Below, piece after piece: positions 1 through 8,764 of a stretch of DNA of 64,000 nucleotides (its first letter is position 1; each line of letters starts with the position of its first letter). The position numbers were made by a program, and so were the translations under genes. The notes under the pieces were generated by a model, which was not told the DNA's origin, did not search any database, and saw nothing but the letters and a program-made list of their open reading frames with translations. The stretch is from Pseudoduganella flava (GTDB lineage Bacteria > Pseudomonadota > Gammaproteobacteria > Burkholderiales > Burkholderiaceae_D): NCBI RefSeq assembly GCF_007830495.1, contig NZ_VLKW01000014.1, forward strand, positions 62,001 to 126,000, written 5' to 3'.

Positions 1-338
1 GCCACGGGGCGGCCGTTGACCGTCTTGCCGGCCGTGATGCGGGTCAGTTCGGTAGCCACGTCGTCGGCACCCAGCACGCCGACAACGAGCGGGCCGGCCG
101 CTTCGGTGGCGGCGGGGAATTCCACGTAGCCGAGGAACTTGAACAGGTAGGCGGCCTTGACGCTGCGCTCCAGGTTCGCCGCGGCGATCGACGCGGGCTG
201 GCCGCCGGCCGTGCACGTCAGCGCAAGGCACAGCATGACCAGCGCCAGCAGCGCGCCAAACCACCAGGTGGGTGACCAAGTGGTTGACCACGTCTTCGCC
301 GTGGCGGATCGAGGGGGGACGATGACGAGTGGCGGCAT
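1..338 (-). CDS. YfiR/DUF4154-family periplasmic protein (partial, C-terminus outside window)
   Basis: The readable N-terminal 112 residues have a hydrophobic export segment (about residues 29-43, ALLALVMLCLALTCTA) and then the family hallmark KAAYLFKFLGYVEFP followed by GVLGADDVATEL. YfiR proteins are periplasmic and control a membrane diguanylate cyclase (YfiN) in the family prototype. The ATG lies one base after the stop of the upstream TonB receptor gene, so the two are translationally coupled. A receptor-YfiR-GGDEF order is common in betaproteobacteria, so a GGDEF/sensor gene is expected just beyond the left edge (inference). The gene runs off the window. Confidence 0.8.
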   Translation of the reverse strand, partial: MPPLVIVPPRSATAKTWSTTWSPTWWFGALLALVMLCLALTCTAGGQPASIAAANLERSVKAAYLFKFLGYVEFPAATEAAGPLVVGVLGADDVATELTRITAGKTVNGRPV

Positions 339-339
339 G

Positions 340-2271
340 TCAGAATCGTACAGTGAGCTTGAGGATCGCGGTACGTTCGTACACGCTGCGATTGACCGCC
401 TGGCCGAATTCCGGGTGGGAACCGTGCAACAGGTTCTGCCCGATCAGCGCCACGTCGATGTTCGGCCGCACCCGCCACATCCATTGCAGGTCCAGCTCGT
501 GGTAGGACGGCACATACGGGCGCGGCAGCGCGCCCACGTAGCGCAACGTCCAGTCCAGTTGCATGTTCGCCGGCAGGTCGTGCGACGAGCGCAGCTGCCA
601 GTAATGGTTCGGGTCGGAGGTGGCGAGGCCATACTGCGCGTTCGGATCGCCGCTGCCCGGGTGCACCGCCGTGCGCACGCGCTGCACGACGAGGCCGGCG
701 TTCAGCCGCCACGTGTCGCGCACCTGCCAGCGCGCCCACATCTCGATGCCGCGGGTATTCCCGTAGCCCATATTGCGCACCTCGGACAACCCGCTGTACG
801 CGGGGCCGCGCGGATTCGGCTCCTGCGTGCGCAGCCGGTCGTAGTCGGCGAAGAACGCCGTCGCCGAATAGGAGATCGCCGGGCTGGGCTGGATGCGGTA
901 GCCCAGTTCCGCCACGTTGGCCGTCTCGGAAACGAAGTTCGGGCCGCCGCCGAGCGCGTAGCGCGGCACGCCGCCCAGGTTCAGCGGCTTGACGGGCGAA
1001 TACAGGTCGCGGTCGAGGCGCGCCGGCGCCCGCACCGCGCGGGCCACGCTGGCCCACAGCAGCTGGCGGTTGTCCGGCGTCCACGCCAGCCGCGCGCTGG
1101 GCAGGTATTCGGCGCCCGTGTAGTGGTTGTGCTCGACTTTCGCGCCGACGGTCAGGCGCAGGTCGTCCGTCAGCGCCAGCTCGTCCTGCGCGAACAGGCT
1201 GCCCCAATGCATCGTCAGCTCCGGCGGCAGGATCGCGTAGGCGCGGCCGTTCGTCAGCCGGTCGCGCGCGTAGCGGTAGCCGCCGCCCCACGTGATGTTG
1301 TGGCGCTCGGCCACGCGCAGGCTGTGCTGCGCTTCAAGTTCCACCGTGTCGAGCCGTTCGACGATCGCGTTCGGCTGGTCGCGCTCGGTGTGATCGAGCA
1401 CCAGCTGCAGGCGCACGTTGGCGTCGTCGGCCAGGCGGCGCGTCAGCCGCGTGACGAGGTTGGCGCCGGAGATGCGGATCGACGCCGGGGTGTTCTGCGC
1501 CAACTCCCCTTCGTACACGTCGCCCGACACCATCAGGCCGCCGCCGGCGCGATCCCAGTCGGCCCGGAAGCCGCCCTGCTTGCGCGTGTACGCGCTGGGC
1601 AGCGCACTGGCGACGGAGCTGGCGGCATCGTCCGCATCCACGTAGCGGGCATACACGCGGTAGTGGCCGCCGTTCGGCAGCAGGCCGCCGTAGCGCACGT
1701 TGGCATCGCGGTCGTCCTTGCTGCCCGTCGCGGCAAGCAGGCCGCCCTGGCTGTCCTTGGCCGAACGCGTGATCACGTTGATGACGCCATTGACGGCATT
1801 CGCGCCCCAGATCGAGCCGCCCGGCCCGCTGATCACCTCGATGCGTTCGATGTCCTCGATCAGCACGTCCTGCGCATCCCAGAACACGCCGGAGAACAGC
1901 GGCGTGTAGACGTTGCGCCCGTCGATCAGCACGAGCAGCTTGTTCGACTGCACGCCGTTGAAGCCGCGCGCGGTGACCGCGTAGTTGCGCGCATCGACGC
2001 GTGCGACTTGCAGGTTGGGAGCCAAGCGCAGCGCTTCGGGCAGCGTGCGCGCGCCGCTGCGGCGGATTTCGCTGCCGCCGATGATGTAGATCGACGCTGC
2101 CGCGTTGGCGAGGCGTTCCTCCTGGCGCGAGACGGACGTGATGACGATGTCGCTGAGCTGCTCGAGCGACAGTTCGGCAATGTCATCCTGCTGCGGCGCG
2201 CCCGCGGCACCCCCCGTCGCCAGGACGAGGCAAGCCGTCGCGAGGGGCGCACGAATTGTGATTGGTCTCAT
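340..2271 (-). CDS. TonB-dependent outer-membrane receptor
   Basis: 643 residues starting MRPITIRAPL; the longer frame upstream lacks a signal-like start, and this ATG is followed at once by a signal peptide ending near GGAAG-APQ. A plug domain follows (LSLEQLSDIVITSVSRQEER, then RGFNGVQSNKLLVLIDGR and IERIEVISGPGGSIWGANAV), then a beta-barrel that ends in the aromatic terminal residue typical of outer-membrane proteins (ILKLTVRF). It sits directly upstream of the YfiR gene, the usual partner of such receptors in signalling operons. The substrate is not evident; the plug resembles receptors of the vitamin B12/colicin type. It is transcribed divergently from the dioxygenase gene across a 194-bp gap. 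Confidence 0.85.
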   Translation of the reverse strand: MRPITIRAPLATACLVLATGGAAGAPQQDDIAELSLEQLSDIVITSVSRQEERLANAAASIYIIGGSEIRRSGARTLPEALRLAPNLQVARVDARNYAVTARGFNGVQSNKLLVLIDGRNVYTPLFSGVFWDAQDVLIEDIERIEVISGPGGSIWGANAVNGVINVITRSAKDSQGGLLAATGSKDDRDANVRYGGLLPNGGHYRVYARYVDADDAASSVASALPSAYTRKQGGFRADWDRAGGGLMVSGDVYEGELAQNTPASIRISGANLVTRLTRRLADDANVRLQLVLDHTERDQPNAIVERLDTVELEAQHSLRVAERHNITWGGGYRYARDRLTNGRAYAILPPELTMHWGSLFAQDELALTDDLRLTVGAKVEHNHYTGAEYLPSARLAWTPDNRQLLWASVARAVRAPARLDRDLYSPVKPLNLGGVPRYALGGGPNFVSETANVAELGYRIQPSPAISYSATAFFADYDRLRTQEPNPRGPAYSGLSEVRNMGYGNTRGIEMWARWQVRDTWRLNAGLVVQRVRTAVHPGSGDPNAQYGLATSDPNHYWQLRSSHDLPANMQLDWTLRYVGALPRPYVPSYHELDLQWMWRVRPNIDVALIGQNLLHGSHPEFGQAVNRSVYERTAILKLTVRF

Positions 2272-2465
2272 AAGCCGCGCCAGCAGGTTGAATTGTCTGG
2301 AAGAATTATAAACACGCTGCAGCACAGTATCGCGCACTGTAGCGCAGTCGCGTCTCAATTTTGCAAGCCATCCGTAAGACCGTGGCGCGGCTGCCGCGTT
2401 CCGCTGTGTTGTCACAGCACCGGCGCGGCGCGGCAATTCCGCCAGGATTGGTATACTCGCTGCCC

Positions 2466-3320
2466 ATGAACAAGTACACACGCATGTCGGAAGAATGGGA
2501 CCGGTGGCTTGACGCGAGCCTGGACAAGGGCTGCCGGACGCAGGACATCGTGGCCGCGATGGTGGCCGCGCATTACGACCCCGCCTATGCCGAGCGCACC
2601 GTGGCGGAACGCCAGGCGCAGCGCCTGCAGCCGGCCGCGGCCGCCAAGCCGGGCCCCTACCGCTACGGCACGCCGACGATCCGCCACCGCGACAACGTGA
2701 TCGAAACGAGCGACCGCGTCGTGCGAGTGACGATGCGCATCGAGCAGCCCGTGATCGCCGTGCTCGACGACGTGTTCGCGCCGGAGGAATGCGATGCCGT
2801 CATCGCGCTGGCGCGGGCGCGCCTGCAACCGTCCGCCACACTGAGCCCGACGACGGGCGAGAACCAGGTGCGCGAGCACCGCACCAGTGAAGGCGCGTTC
2901 CTCGACGATGCCGGCGACCCGCTGCTGAAGCGCCTGAACGGACGCATCGCCGAGATCATGAACCAGCCGGTGGCCCATGGCGAGGCGCTGCACGTGCTGC
3001 ATTACCAGGTGGGCGCCGAATACAAGCCGCACCACGACTACTTCGACCCGGCCAACCCCGGCTTCGCGGCCACGCTGAAACGGGGCGGCCAGCGCGTCGC
3101 CACGTTGATCGTCTACCTGAACGACGTCGAGGAAGCGGGCGACACGATCTTCCCGAAGCTGGGCTTGTCCATCGTGCCCAAGCAAGGCCGCGCCGTCTAC
3201 TTCGAATACGTGAACGGCGACGGCCAGCTGGACGAAGCGAGCCTGCACGGCGGCGCACCCGTCGCGCGCGGCGAGAAGTGGGTCGCCACGAAGTGGGTGC
3301 GGCAGGGCGTGTTCCGCTGA
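2466..3320 (+). CDS. 2OG-Fe(II) oxygenase, prolyl 4-hydroxylase type
   Basis: 284 residues. The start is MNKYTRMSEEWDRWL; upstream in-frame codons fall in the divergent promoter region. The C-terminal half is a P4Hc jelly-roll: HYQVGAEYKPHHDYF carries the HxD iron ligands, ATLIVYLNDVEEAGDTIFP is the conserved core strand, SLHGGAPV holds the distal His, and GEKWVATKW the 2-oxoglutarate-binding Lys. The N-terminal about 90 residues (WDRWLDASLDKGC, MVAAHYDP) form a small helical region often found ahead of bacterial P4H domains. Likely role: hydroxylation of a protein or peptide substrate, which is unknown. Single-gene transcription unit by context. Confidence 0.88.
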   Translation: MNKYTRMSEEWDRWLDASLDKGCRTQDIVAAMVAAHYDPAYAERTVAERQAQRLQPAAAAKPGPYRYGTPTIRHRDNVIETSDRVVRVTMRIEQPVIAVLDDVFAPEECDAVIALARARLQPSATLSPTTGENQVREHRTSEGAFLDDAGDPLLKRLNGRIAEIMNQPVAHGEALHVLHYQVGAEYKPHHDYFDPANPGFAATLKRGGQRVATLIVYLNDVEEAGDTIFPKLGLSIVPKQGRAVYFEYVNGDGQLDEASLHGGAPVARGEKWVATKWVRQGVFR

Positions 3321-3330
3321 ACGGGCCCGC

Positions 3331-5007
3331 CTAGGCACAGGACCGTTGCCGGCGCGCGAGCCAGAGCACGCAGGCAAGCCCGGCACCGTACAGCGGCAGC
3401 GGGGCCGGCTCCGGTACCGCCGGCAAGGTCGCGGCCGAGACGGCATAGTCGAAGTACAGCAGGTACAGTGGCCCCGGTTCCAGCAGCGGTGTCGTCATCG
3501 TGAACGCCAGCAGGCCGGAATCGTAGGCGGCCTCTCCCGCCGCCACCGTGCGGTTCAGCGCCGCCGGCGCGAACGTCGACTCGGCGCCCGTGCTGTTGTT
3601 TTTCAACGTGACGGCAAAAGACACGGCCGCGCTGGCGTCGTCCGCGCGCGCGGCGTGTGCCTGGGCCGTGGCGCGGCCCTGGAACGACAGCACCAGCGCG
3701 TCGGCGCTGTCGACAGTGAAGACGAGCGGGTACAGGCTGGCCTCGGCCAGCGCATGGCTTGCTTGCGCCGTCGAAACCGCCTCGGCCGTCATCACGTGAA
3801 AGGCATTCGACGTATCGGCGGAGCGCAGGTTGCGGGTCTCTTCGAATGCCGCCGCGGCGTCGCCGGCCAGCGGCGACGGCGCCGGCGCGCAGCCGGTTCC
3901 CGTGCAGCTGTACAGCCAGGTATGGAGATCGGGCTCCTCGACGAAGTCGCGCCCCCCGCCCCGCCGGCCATCCGCTTCCGTGACGACCGTGGCAGGTCCG
4001 CTGGGCATCGGCAACGCGGTGTCCGGCGCGCCGGCAAGGTGCAGCGCGGGCATGCGCAACTCGAAGCCCGCCGCGGCGGTGCTTGCCTGCGCCAATCCGC
4101 TGCACAGCAGGGCCAGCGACCCGCCGGCCGCGACGCGGCGCCAGCGCCCGCGGCCAAGCAGTGCCAGCAGTGCCAGGCCGGCAACGTACAGCGCCGCGCC
4201 GGAAGGTTCCGGCACCAGCCCAATGAATACGTTCTGCGCCAGCTCCACGTGGTAGACGCGGGCCGGATCGAAGTACGCCGTCTCGACCACGGTGCGGACG
4301 AAATATTCGTATTGCGCCGAGTCGCGGTCCGAGTGCAGCACCACGTGCGTGTTCAAATCCTCGGGCGCGATGCGCAGCACGTCGTATCCGATGGTGACGT
4401 CGGTGACCGTCAGCCAGAACTCGCTGTCCGCGTTCACGACCGGCAGGTCGGGCGTGCCGGCCGCCACGCGCATGTCCAGGTAGCGCATCACGTCGAACGC
4501 GAACGTGATCTCCCCGGCCGCCGGCGGCTGGAAGTCGAAGCCGCCGCGGCTCCAGCTGCGCGCCTGGATCCAGTCGCGGGCGGGCTCCGGATCCTCGAAG
4601 TACCGGTCGGCGCGCACGTACTGGTGCGCCTCTGCGAGACTGAGGTCGAACATGCGGTACATTTCCGCTCCCGCGTGCACGAAATTGCCCGTCGCGGGCA
4701 AACCCTCGCCCGGCCGGAAGCCGACCCGGTCCGCCGGGCAATCGGTCCCCAGGCATCCTTCCGCCAGCCCCGTGGGCGCATAGATCCACGTCTGCTCGCG
4801 GTTGACTTCCGACATCGCGCTGCCGGCGCTGTTGCGGATACGCAGTTCCTCGCTCGAATACGCCCTGCCGTCCGGCGCCAGCATGCGCGGGGCATCTAAT
4901 TGCAGGATGTTGGTGATGTACGCGCCGGGCCCGGCGCAGGCCGCGGGCGGCAGCGCAAGTAACAGGCAGAACAGCGGGACCGGGACGAGTCTCGACAGGA
5001 GCGGCAT
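3331..5007 (-). CDS. Double PEP-CTERM protein (two exported proteins in one frame)
   Basis: 558 residues with a good ribosome site (GGAGGATGTC before ATG). Residues 1-24 are a signal peptide. Residues 265-292 (VPEPSGAALYVAGLALLALL then RGRWRR) form a complete PEP-CTERM sorting signal in the middle of the protein. It is followed at about 296-312 by a second signal-peptide-like stretch (GSLALLCSGLAQASTAAAG), another about 210-residue extracellular domain, and a second PEP-CTERM signal at 531-558 (VPEPAPLPLYGAGLACVLWL then ARRQR). This looks like two neighbouring PEP-CTERM genes joined in frame, or a precursor cut by exosortase at both sites. No exosortase gene is in the window. Function of either half is unknown. 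Confidence 0.7.
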   Translation of the reverse strand: MPLLSRLVPVPLFCLLLALPPAACAGPGAYITNILQLDAPRMLAPDGRAYSSEELRIRNSAGSAMSEVNREQTWIYAPTGLAEGCLGTDCPADRVGFRPGEGLPATGNFVHAGAEMYRMFDLSLAEAHQYVRADRYFEDPEPARDWIQARSWSRGGFDFQPPAAGEITFAFDVMRYLDMRVAAGTPDLPVVNADSEFWLTVTDVTIGYDVLRIAPEDLNTHVVLHSDRDSAQYEYFVRTVVETAYFDPARVYHVELAQNVFIGLVPEPSGAALYVAGLALLALLGRGRWRRVAAGGSLALLCSGLAQASTAAAGFELRMPALHLAGAPDTALPMPSGPATVVTEADGRRGGGRDFVEEPDLHTWLYSCTGTGCAPAPSPLAGDAAAAFEETRNLRSADTSNAFHVMTAEAVSTAQASHALAEASLYPLVFTVDSADALVLSFQGRATAQAHAARADDASAAVSFAVTLKNNSTGAESTFAPAALNRTVAAGEAAYDSGLLAFTMTTPLLEPGPLYLLYFDYAVSAATLPAVPEPAPLPLYGAGLACVLWLARRQRSCA

Positions 5008-5134
5008 GACATCCTCCGTGGGCAGGTGGAAAGAGCGCAGCGGGCACGCTGCTCAATCCAGTATTGTTCCCCGTCCCACGGGTGCTTTGACTTTCTGCAT
5101 GCATGTCGCACGCGAGTGCTTTGCGTTGCCGCCC

Positions 5135-5332
5135 TCAGTCGTCGTCGCTGCCGATCTGGTCGATGATGCGCTTGCCCTGCTCGACACCGCCGTCGCCCTC
5201 GCCCAGCGGCACGTAATAGTGGAACAGCGGTTCGCCATCCTTGTAGACCGAGCCCATGCAGATCTCGTATCCCTTGTAGCGCACGGTCTTCGTCTGCGTC
5301 AGTTCTGTGCCTCTCACGATCACCTCCCCCAT
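5135..5332 (-). CDS. Small conserved-looking hypothetical protein (65 aa)
   Basis: Starts MGEVIVRGTEL, contains TVRYKGYEICMGSVYKDGE and ends in the acidic tail IDQIGSDDD. The start was chosen because GGAG-rich sequence precedes it and because upstream in-frame sequence is low-quality. No domain is recognised; it is probably cytosolic and of globular beta type. It stands alone between the PEP-CTERM gene and the kinase gene. The reading frame could be spurious, but amino-acid composition (Tyr, Gly, Lys, Glu) is unlike the Arg/Ala/Pro shadows of this GC-rich DNA. Confidence 0.55.
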   Translation of the reverse strand: MGEVIVRGTELTQTKTVRYKGYEICMGSVYKDGEPLFHYYVPLGEGDGGVEQGKRIIDQIGSDDD

Positions 5333-5522
5333 ATTGCATGGTCTCCGATAGTGTGGGCGCCGTCGGCAGTCCGCGGCGCCGTCGATATGGTCCTGCCCGA
5401 CGGTTTCGAGTATGCCGTGCACGCATGGCGCGAACTGTGCGCGGCTTCACTGAGTGAACCCGGAGCGGCCAGGGTGGCGCTTTTGCTACGCGGCAGTAAG
5501 CACGGGGCAATTTCACCGGTCG

Positions 5523-5534
5523 TGGTACGTACCA
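5523..5534. promoter_or_regulatory. Palindromic operator TGGTACGTACCA before the PfkB kinase gene
   Basis: A perfect 12-bp palindrome 60 bp upstream of the kinase start. The same 12-mer occurs at 61062-61073 and, within a longer palindrome, at 60954-60967, flanking the GntR regulator gene. I infer a binding site of that GntR/HutC regulator. Confidence 0.6.
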
Positions 5535-5593
5535 TCCGATGCTGAGCGGCGAAAATCGGCTATCATGCGGCACGTCCTGATGTGGAATCGACC

Positions 5594-6565
5594 ATGACCC
5601 TCGCCTTCCCCGCCGCCCGCTCCTACGACCTGCTTGCCTTCGGCGACCCGACGCTCGATTTGCTGCTTACCGTGCAGCGCGCGCCGCTGGCGGACGAGAA
5701 GGTGCTGGGCCGCCGCCTGCCGCCGCTGGCCGGCGGCACCGTCGCCAACGTCGCGTGCGCCGCCAGCCTGCTGGGCCGGCGCACGCTTGCGTATGGCCGC
5801 ATTGCGGCCGATGCGGAAGGCGCGTTCCTGCGCGCCGGCTACGAGGGCCGCGGCGTCGACACGGCTTACCTGCGCGCCGTGCCGGGCGCCGTGTCGCCGA
5901 CGGCCCTCGTGCTTGTCGAGGCCAGCGGCGAGAAGGCGGTGATCTATGCGCCGATGCCCGGCGCCACGCTGGACGAGGCGACGCTGGCGCCGGCGCTGGC
6001 ACACAGCCGCGTGATCTATGCGATGCCGTACGACCTGGCCGAGTTCGAAAGAGTGCACGCGCTGGCGCGCGCGGCCGGCACGTCGCTGGCGATCGACGTC
6101 GAGGCCGCCATGGTGAGCAGCCGCCCCCAACTGGAGCACCTGCTTGCGCTGTGCGACATCGTGTTCATGAACGATGCCACCTACCGCGCCGTGCTGGGCA
6201 TGGAACCGGATGAGGCCGGAATGGCTGCGCTGCTGGGCACGCCGCACAGGAGCGGCCCGGCGCTGCTGGCCGTCAGCCGCGGCGCGCGCGGGGCCGTACT
6301 GGCCGTGCCGGGGGCGTTCATGACGCAGCCGGCGTTCGCGACGACAGTGGTGGATACGACGGGCGCCGGCGACGCGTTCAACGGCGCGCTGCTGGCCGCG
6401 CTGCTGGAAGGCCAGGCGCCGGACGCGGCGCTGCGCTTTGCCTGCGCGGCGGGCAGCCTGGCCGTGACGGCCGTCGGCGCACGTGCCGCGTTGCCCGTGC
6501 GGGCCCAGGTCGAAGCTGTGCTGGCCAATGGCAACGCGGCAAGAGTCGTTAGCTCTGAACAATAG
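5594..6565 (+). CDS. PfkB-family carbohydrate/nucleoside kinase
   Basis: 323 residues. ATG (MTLAFPAARSYDLLAFGDPT) was preferred to an in-frame GTG four codons upstream. The ribokinase fold is shown by the N-terminal FGDPTLDLLLTV strand, the glycine pair LAGGTVANVACAASLLG, and the C-terminal anion hole/catalytic motif DTTGAGDAFNGALLAALL (signature 2, catalytic Asp in GAGD). Substrate specificity cannot be read from sequence. An operator palindrome shared with the nucleoside-uptake operon at 49.7-60.9 kb suggests a nucleoside or pentose kinase of the same pathway (inference). A weak hairpin follows the stop. Confidence 0.88.
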   Translation: MTLAFPAARSYDLLAFGDPTLDLLLTVQRAPLADEKVLGRRLPPLAGGTVANVACAASLLGRRTLAYGRIAADAEGAFLRAGYEGRGVDTAYLRAVPGAVSPTALVLVEASGEKAVIYAPMPGATLDEATLAPALAHSRVIYAMPYDLAEFERVHALARAAGTSLAIDVEAAMVSSRPQLEHLLALCDIVFMNDATYRAVLGMEPDEAGMAALLGTPHRSGPALLAVSRGARGAVLAVPGAFMTQPAFATTVVDTTGAGDAFNGALLAALLEGQAPDAALRFACAAGSLAVTAVGARAALPVRAQVEAVLANGNAARVVSSEQ

Positions 6566-6573
6566 ACACAGAG

Positions 6574-6592
6574 GCCGGCGAGGTCCGCCGGC
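6574..6592 (+). terminator. Hairpin after the PfkB gene
   Basis: A 7-bp GC stem (GCCGGCG / CGCCGGC) with a 5-nt loop starts 8 bp after the stop. Only a short T stretch follows, so termination is plausible rather than certain. The rest of the gap to 6755 shows no gene. Confidence 0.4.
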
Positions 6593-6755
6593 TTGCACTC
6601 AGGTACGCACCACCTTATGATGCTCGCAGGGAGCTGGGCAGCCCATGAGGTACGTGCCAGTTGCGGCAGCATCGACGCGCATCGGCGGCACGGTCATCGG
6701 CACGTCATACCGGGTTCCTATAATGGATGACTCCACTTCCGGTGGTGGCAGGGTG

Positions 6756-7844
6756 TCAGCGCAGGTTGCCCAGCATCTCGTGCAGTTCGAGGCGGTTGTA
6801 GGCGATGCGCATCGCGTCGCGCGCGTTGACGGCCTTCTTGCCGACCAGTTGAGCCAGCGCGTCGTTCAGGGAGCGCGACATATTGTCTTCCTTGCGCTTC
6901 ATGAAGTCCGCGATCAGGTGCAGCTTGCCCGGCGCGGAGAGGAACGGCGCGAGCTGCTGATTGTTATTGAAGATCATTTCGCTGGCCAGCACGAAGTCCT
7001 TGCCGCTTTCGCTGGGCAGCAAACCTTGGAAAATCACGCCGACGAGCGCATTGGCAAGCGCCGTCGCGCGCTGTTCGCGCTGTTCGGCAGGGAAGAAGCC
7101 GAGCAGCTTCGTGATGGCGCCGACGGCATGACTGGTGTGCAGCGTGGCCAGTACCAGATGACCGGATTCCGCCGCATGCAGCACCGTCTCCGCCGTGTCG
7201 TAGTCACGGATTTCGCCGACCATCAGCACGTCCGGCTTCTGGCGCAGCGCCTCGCGCAGGCCGCTGGCGAAGCTGGCCGTGTCGGTGGGCACTTCCTTTT
7301 GCGACACGATCGAGCGCTTGCGCTGCAAGACGTATTCGATCGGTTCCTCGATCGTCACGATGTGGCCGTTGCGCAGGCCGTTGATGTAGTCCAGCATGGC
7401 GGCGATGCTCGTCGTCTTGCCGGAACCGGTGGGGCCGGACACGAGGATCAGGCCGTTGGCGGCGTCCAGCAACGTGCGAACGTACGACGGCAGGCCGGTG
7501 CTTTCCAGCGCCAGCGGCAGCAGCGGCAAGCGGCGTATCGAGACGCCCACCTTGCTGCCGGCGCCCATCCGGTACACATTGCAGCGCAGGCGGCAGTTGG
7601 GCAGGGTCAGCGGACGGTCCAGCGCCCGGTCGACGATCTTGTCTTCCCAGTCCTCGTCAACCGCCTGCAGGAACGGCGTCATCTCCTTCAGCGACACTGG
7701 CGCGTCGCGGAACGGTTGCCAGCCGCGCGGCGTCTTGATCATCGCCTGCGCATCCTGCTCCAGGTGGATGTCGGAAAAGGCCTGGCCGCTGCCGGCCAAG
7801 GTCAGCAGTTCCTGCAAGAAATCGTTCGAGTTCGGCTCCACCAT
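6756..7844 (-). CDS. PilT/PilU-type pilus retraction ATPase
   Basis: 362 residues from MVEPNSNDFL; an in-frame GTG lies three codons upstream. Walker A is at about 137-144 (GPTGSGKTT), preceded by the N-terminal PAS-like PilT domain (SDIHLEQDAQAMIKTPRGWQ). The Asp box/Walker B region reads LMVGEIRDYDTAET and the His box LVLATLHTSHAVGAI. These are hexameric motors that drive pilus depolymerisation; the family has PilT and PilU branches and the short N-terminus does not decide between them. It is adjacent to, but separated by a regulator gene from, the type IVb pilus cluster, whose R64 prototype lacks a retraction ATPase. Confidence 0.85.
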   Translation of the reverse strand: MVEPNSNDFLQELLTLAGSGQAFSDIHLEQDAQAMIKTPRGWQPFRDAPVSLKEMTPFLQAVDEDWEDKIVDRALDRPLTLPNCRLRCNVYRMGAGSKVGVSIRRLPLLPLALESTGLPSYVRTLLDAANGLILVSGPTGSGKTTSIAAMLDYINGLRNGHIVTIEEPIEYVLQRKRSIVSQKEVPTDTASFASGLREALRQKPDVLMVGEIRDYDTAETVLHAAESGHLVLATLHTSHAVGAITKLLGFFPAEQREQRATALANALVGVIFQGLLPSESGKDFVLASEMIFNNNQQLAPFLSAPGKLHLIADFMKRKEDNMSRSLNDALAQLVGKKAVNARDAMRIAYNRLELHEMLGNLR

Positions 7845-8034
7845 GGAATGCACCTGAAAGTTAAAAAAGAGTTACGATCTCAGCGCGCGGGCATGCACGC
7901 AGACAACACATTACAAACCACGTTGCTCGTCATACAGCATATGCGGACAATATACTTGCGGTCCAGTAATTATACGTCTGCCAATTGTCTGGCATCGCGT
8001 ACAACTCGGTGTTAAGGGAAGCGCTCGTTCGACC
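7845..8034. other. Divergent intergenic region between ATPase and response-regulator genes
   Basis: 190 bp, clearly more AT-rich than its surroundings, so likely to hold both promoters. It includes a short inverted repeat TGCCA-N6-TGGCA at 7979-7994, about 40 bp before the regulator start, which could be an operator. No coding potential and no hrp box were seen. Confidence 0.4.
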
Positions 8035-8724
8035 ATGAAGATCGCCTGTTACATCCGCAACTCCGCCGTGTCCGAGCACGTGCGTTCGGTGCTGGCGCGC
8101 GCCAACCACGAGTCCGTCCACTTCGACAACGAGCCCGCCCTGCTGCGCTCGATCCGCCGCAGCGCCGTCGACATGATCCTGATCGACCTGGGCGCCGCGC
8201 CGCGCGAGGACAACAGCATACTCTCGTGGCTCAATCTGCGTAGCGGCGACAAGACGCCCGTGATCATCCTGTCCCCCATCAAAAGCCCGGACCTGGCCGC
8301 GCTGGCCCTGAACAGCGGCGCCGACGACTTCGTGCCCCGCCCGTTCGAACCCGTCGAACTGACGGCCCGCATCAACGCGCTGCACCGCCGCGCCACCCCG
8401 GCCGGCGCACGCCGCTCGATCGCGTTCGCCGGCTACCTGCTCGACCGCGACAGCGGCCGCTGCTCGTTCGAAGGCACCGAGATCGAGCTGACGCCCCGCG
8501 AATTCTCGATGGCGTGGCTGTTCTTCTCGTCGCCCGGCATCTACATCTCGCGCGACACGATCGGCGCCTCGATCTGGAGCGCGGACAGCGAAGTGGCCGG
8601 CCGCACGATCGAGCAGCACGTCTACAAGCTGCGCAAGAAGCTGCAGGTCGGCGAGCGCAAGGTCGTCATGATCCGCACCGCCTACACGCAGGGCTACCGG
8701 CTGGAGCTGTGCGCGCCCGAGTGA
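8035..8724 (+). CDS. OmpR/PhoB-family transcriptional regulator with degenerate receiver
   Basis: 229 residues. The receiver domain (1-115) keeps the phospho-acceptor-like Asp51 (MILIDLG). It lacks the acidic pair expected near residues 9-10 (here Asn-Ser in YIRNSAV), and the conserved Lys of the KPF motif is Arg (PRPFEPVELTARI). Phosphorylation control is therefore doubtful. The C-terminal winged helix is intact (ELTPREFSMAWLFFSSPG, IEQHVYKLRKKL, RTAYTQGYRLEL). There is no partner histidine kinase next to it. Atypical OmpR-type proteins such as HrpG regulate type III secretion in other plant-associated bacteria, so control of the pilus/T3SS island is possible but unproven. Confidence 0.85.
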   Translation: MKIACYIRNSAVSEHVRSVLARANHESVHFDNEPALLRSIRRSAVDMILIDLGAAPREDNSILSWLNLRSGDKTPVIILSPIKSPDLAALALNSGADDFVPRPFEPVELTARINALHRRATPAGARRSIAFAGYLLDRDSGRCSFEGTEIELTPREFSMAWLFFSSPGIYISRDTIGASIWSADSEVAGRTIEQHVYKLRKKLQVGERKVVMIRTAYTQGYRLELCAPE

Positions 8725-8764
8725 GCTTGGTGCGACCGGCCGCATGACAGGTGAACGCATGACG

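Noticed and set aside
6716..6723. TATAAT-like box in the gap after the PfkB gene as a promoter
   Set aside because: No matching -35 element at 16-18 bp and no gene or obvious RNA structure downstream on the plus strand.
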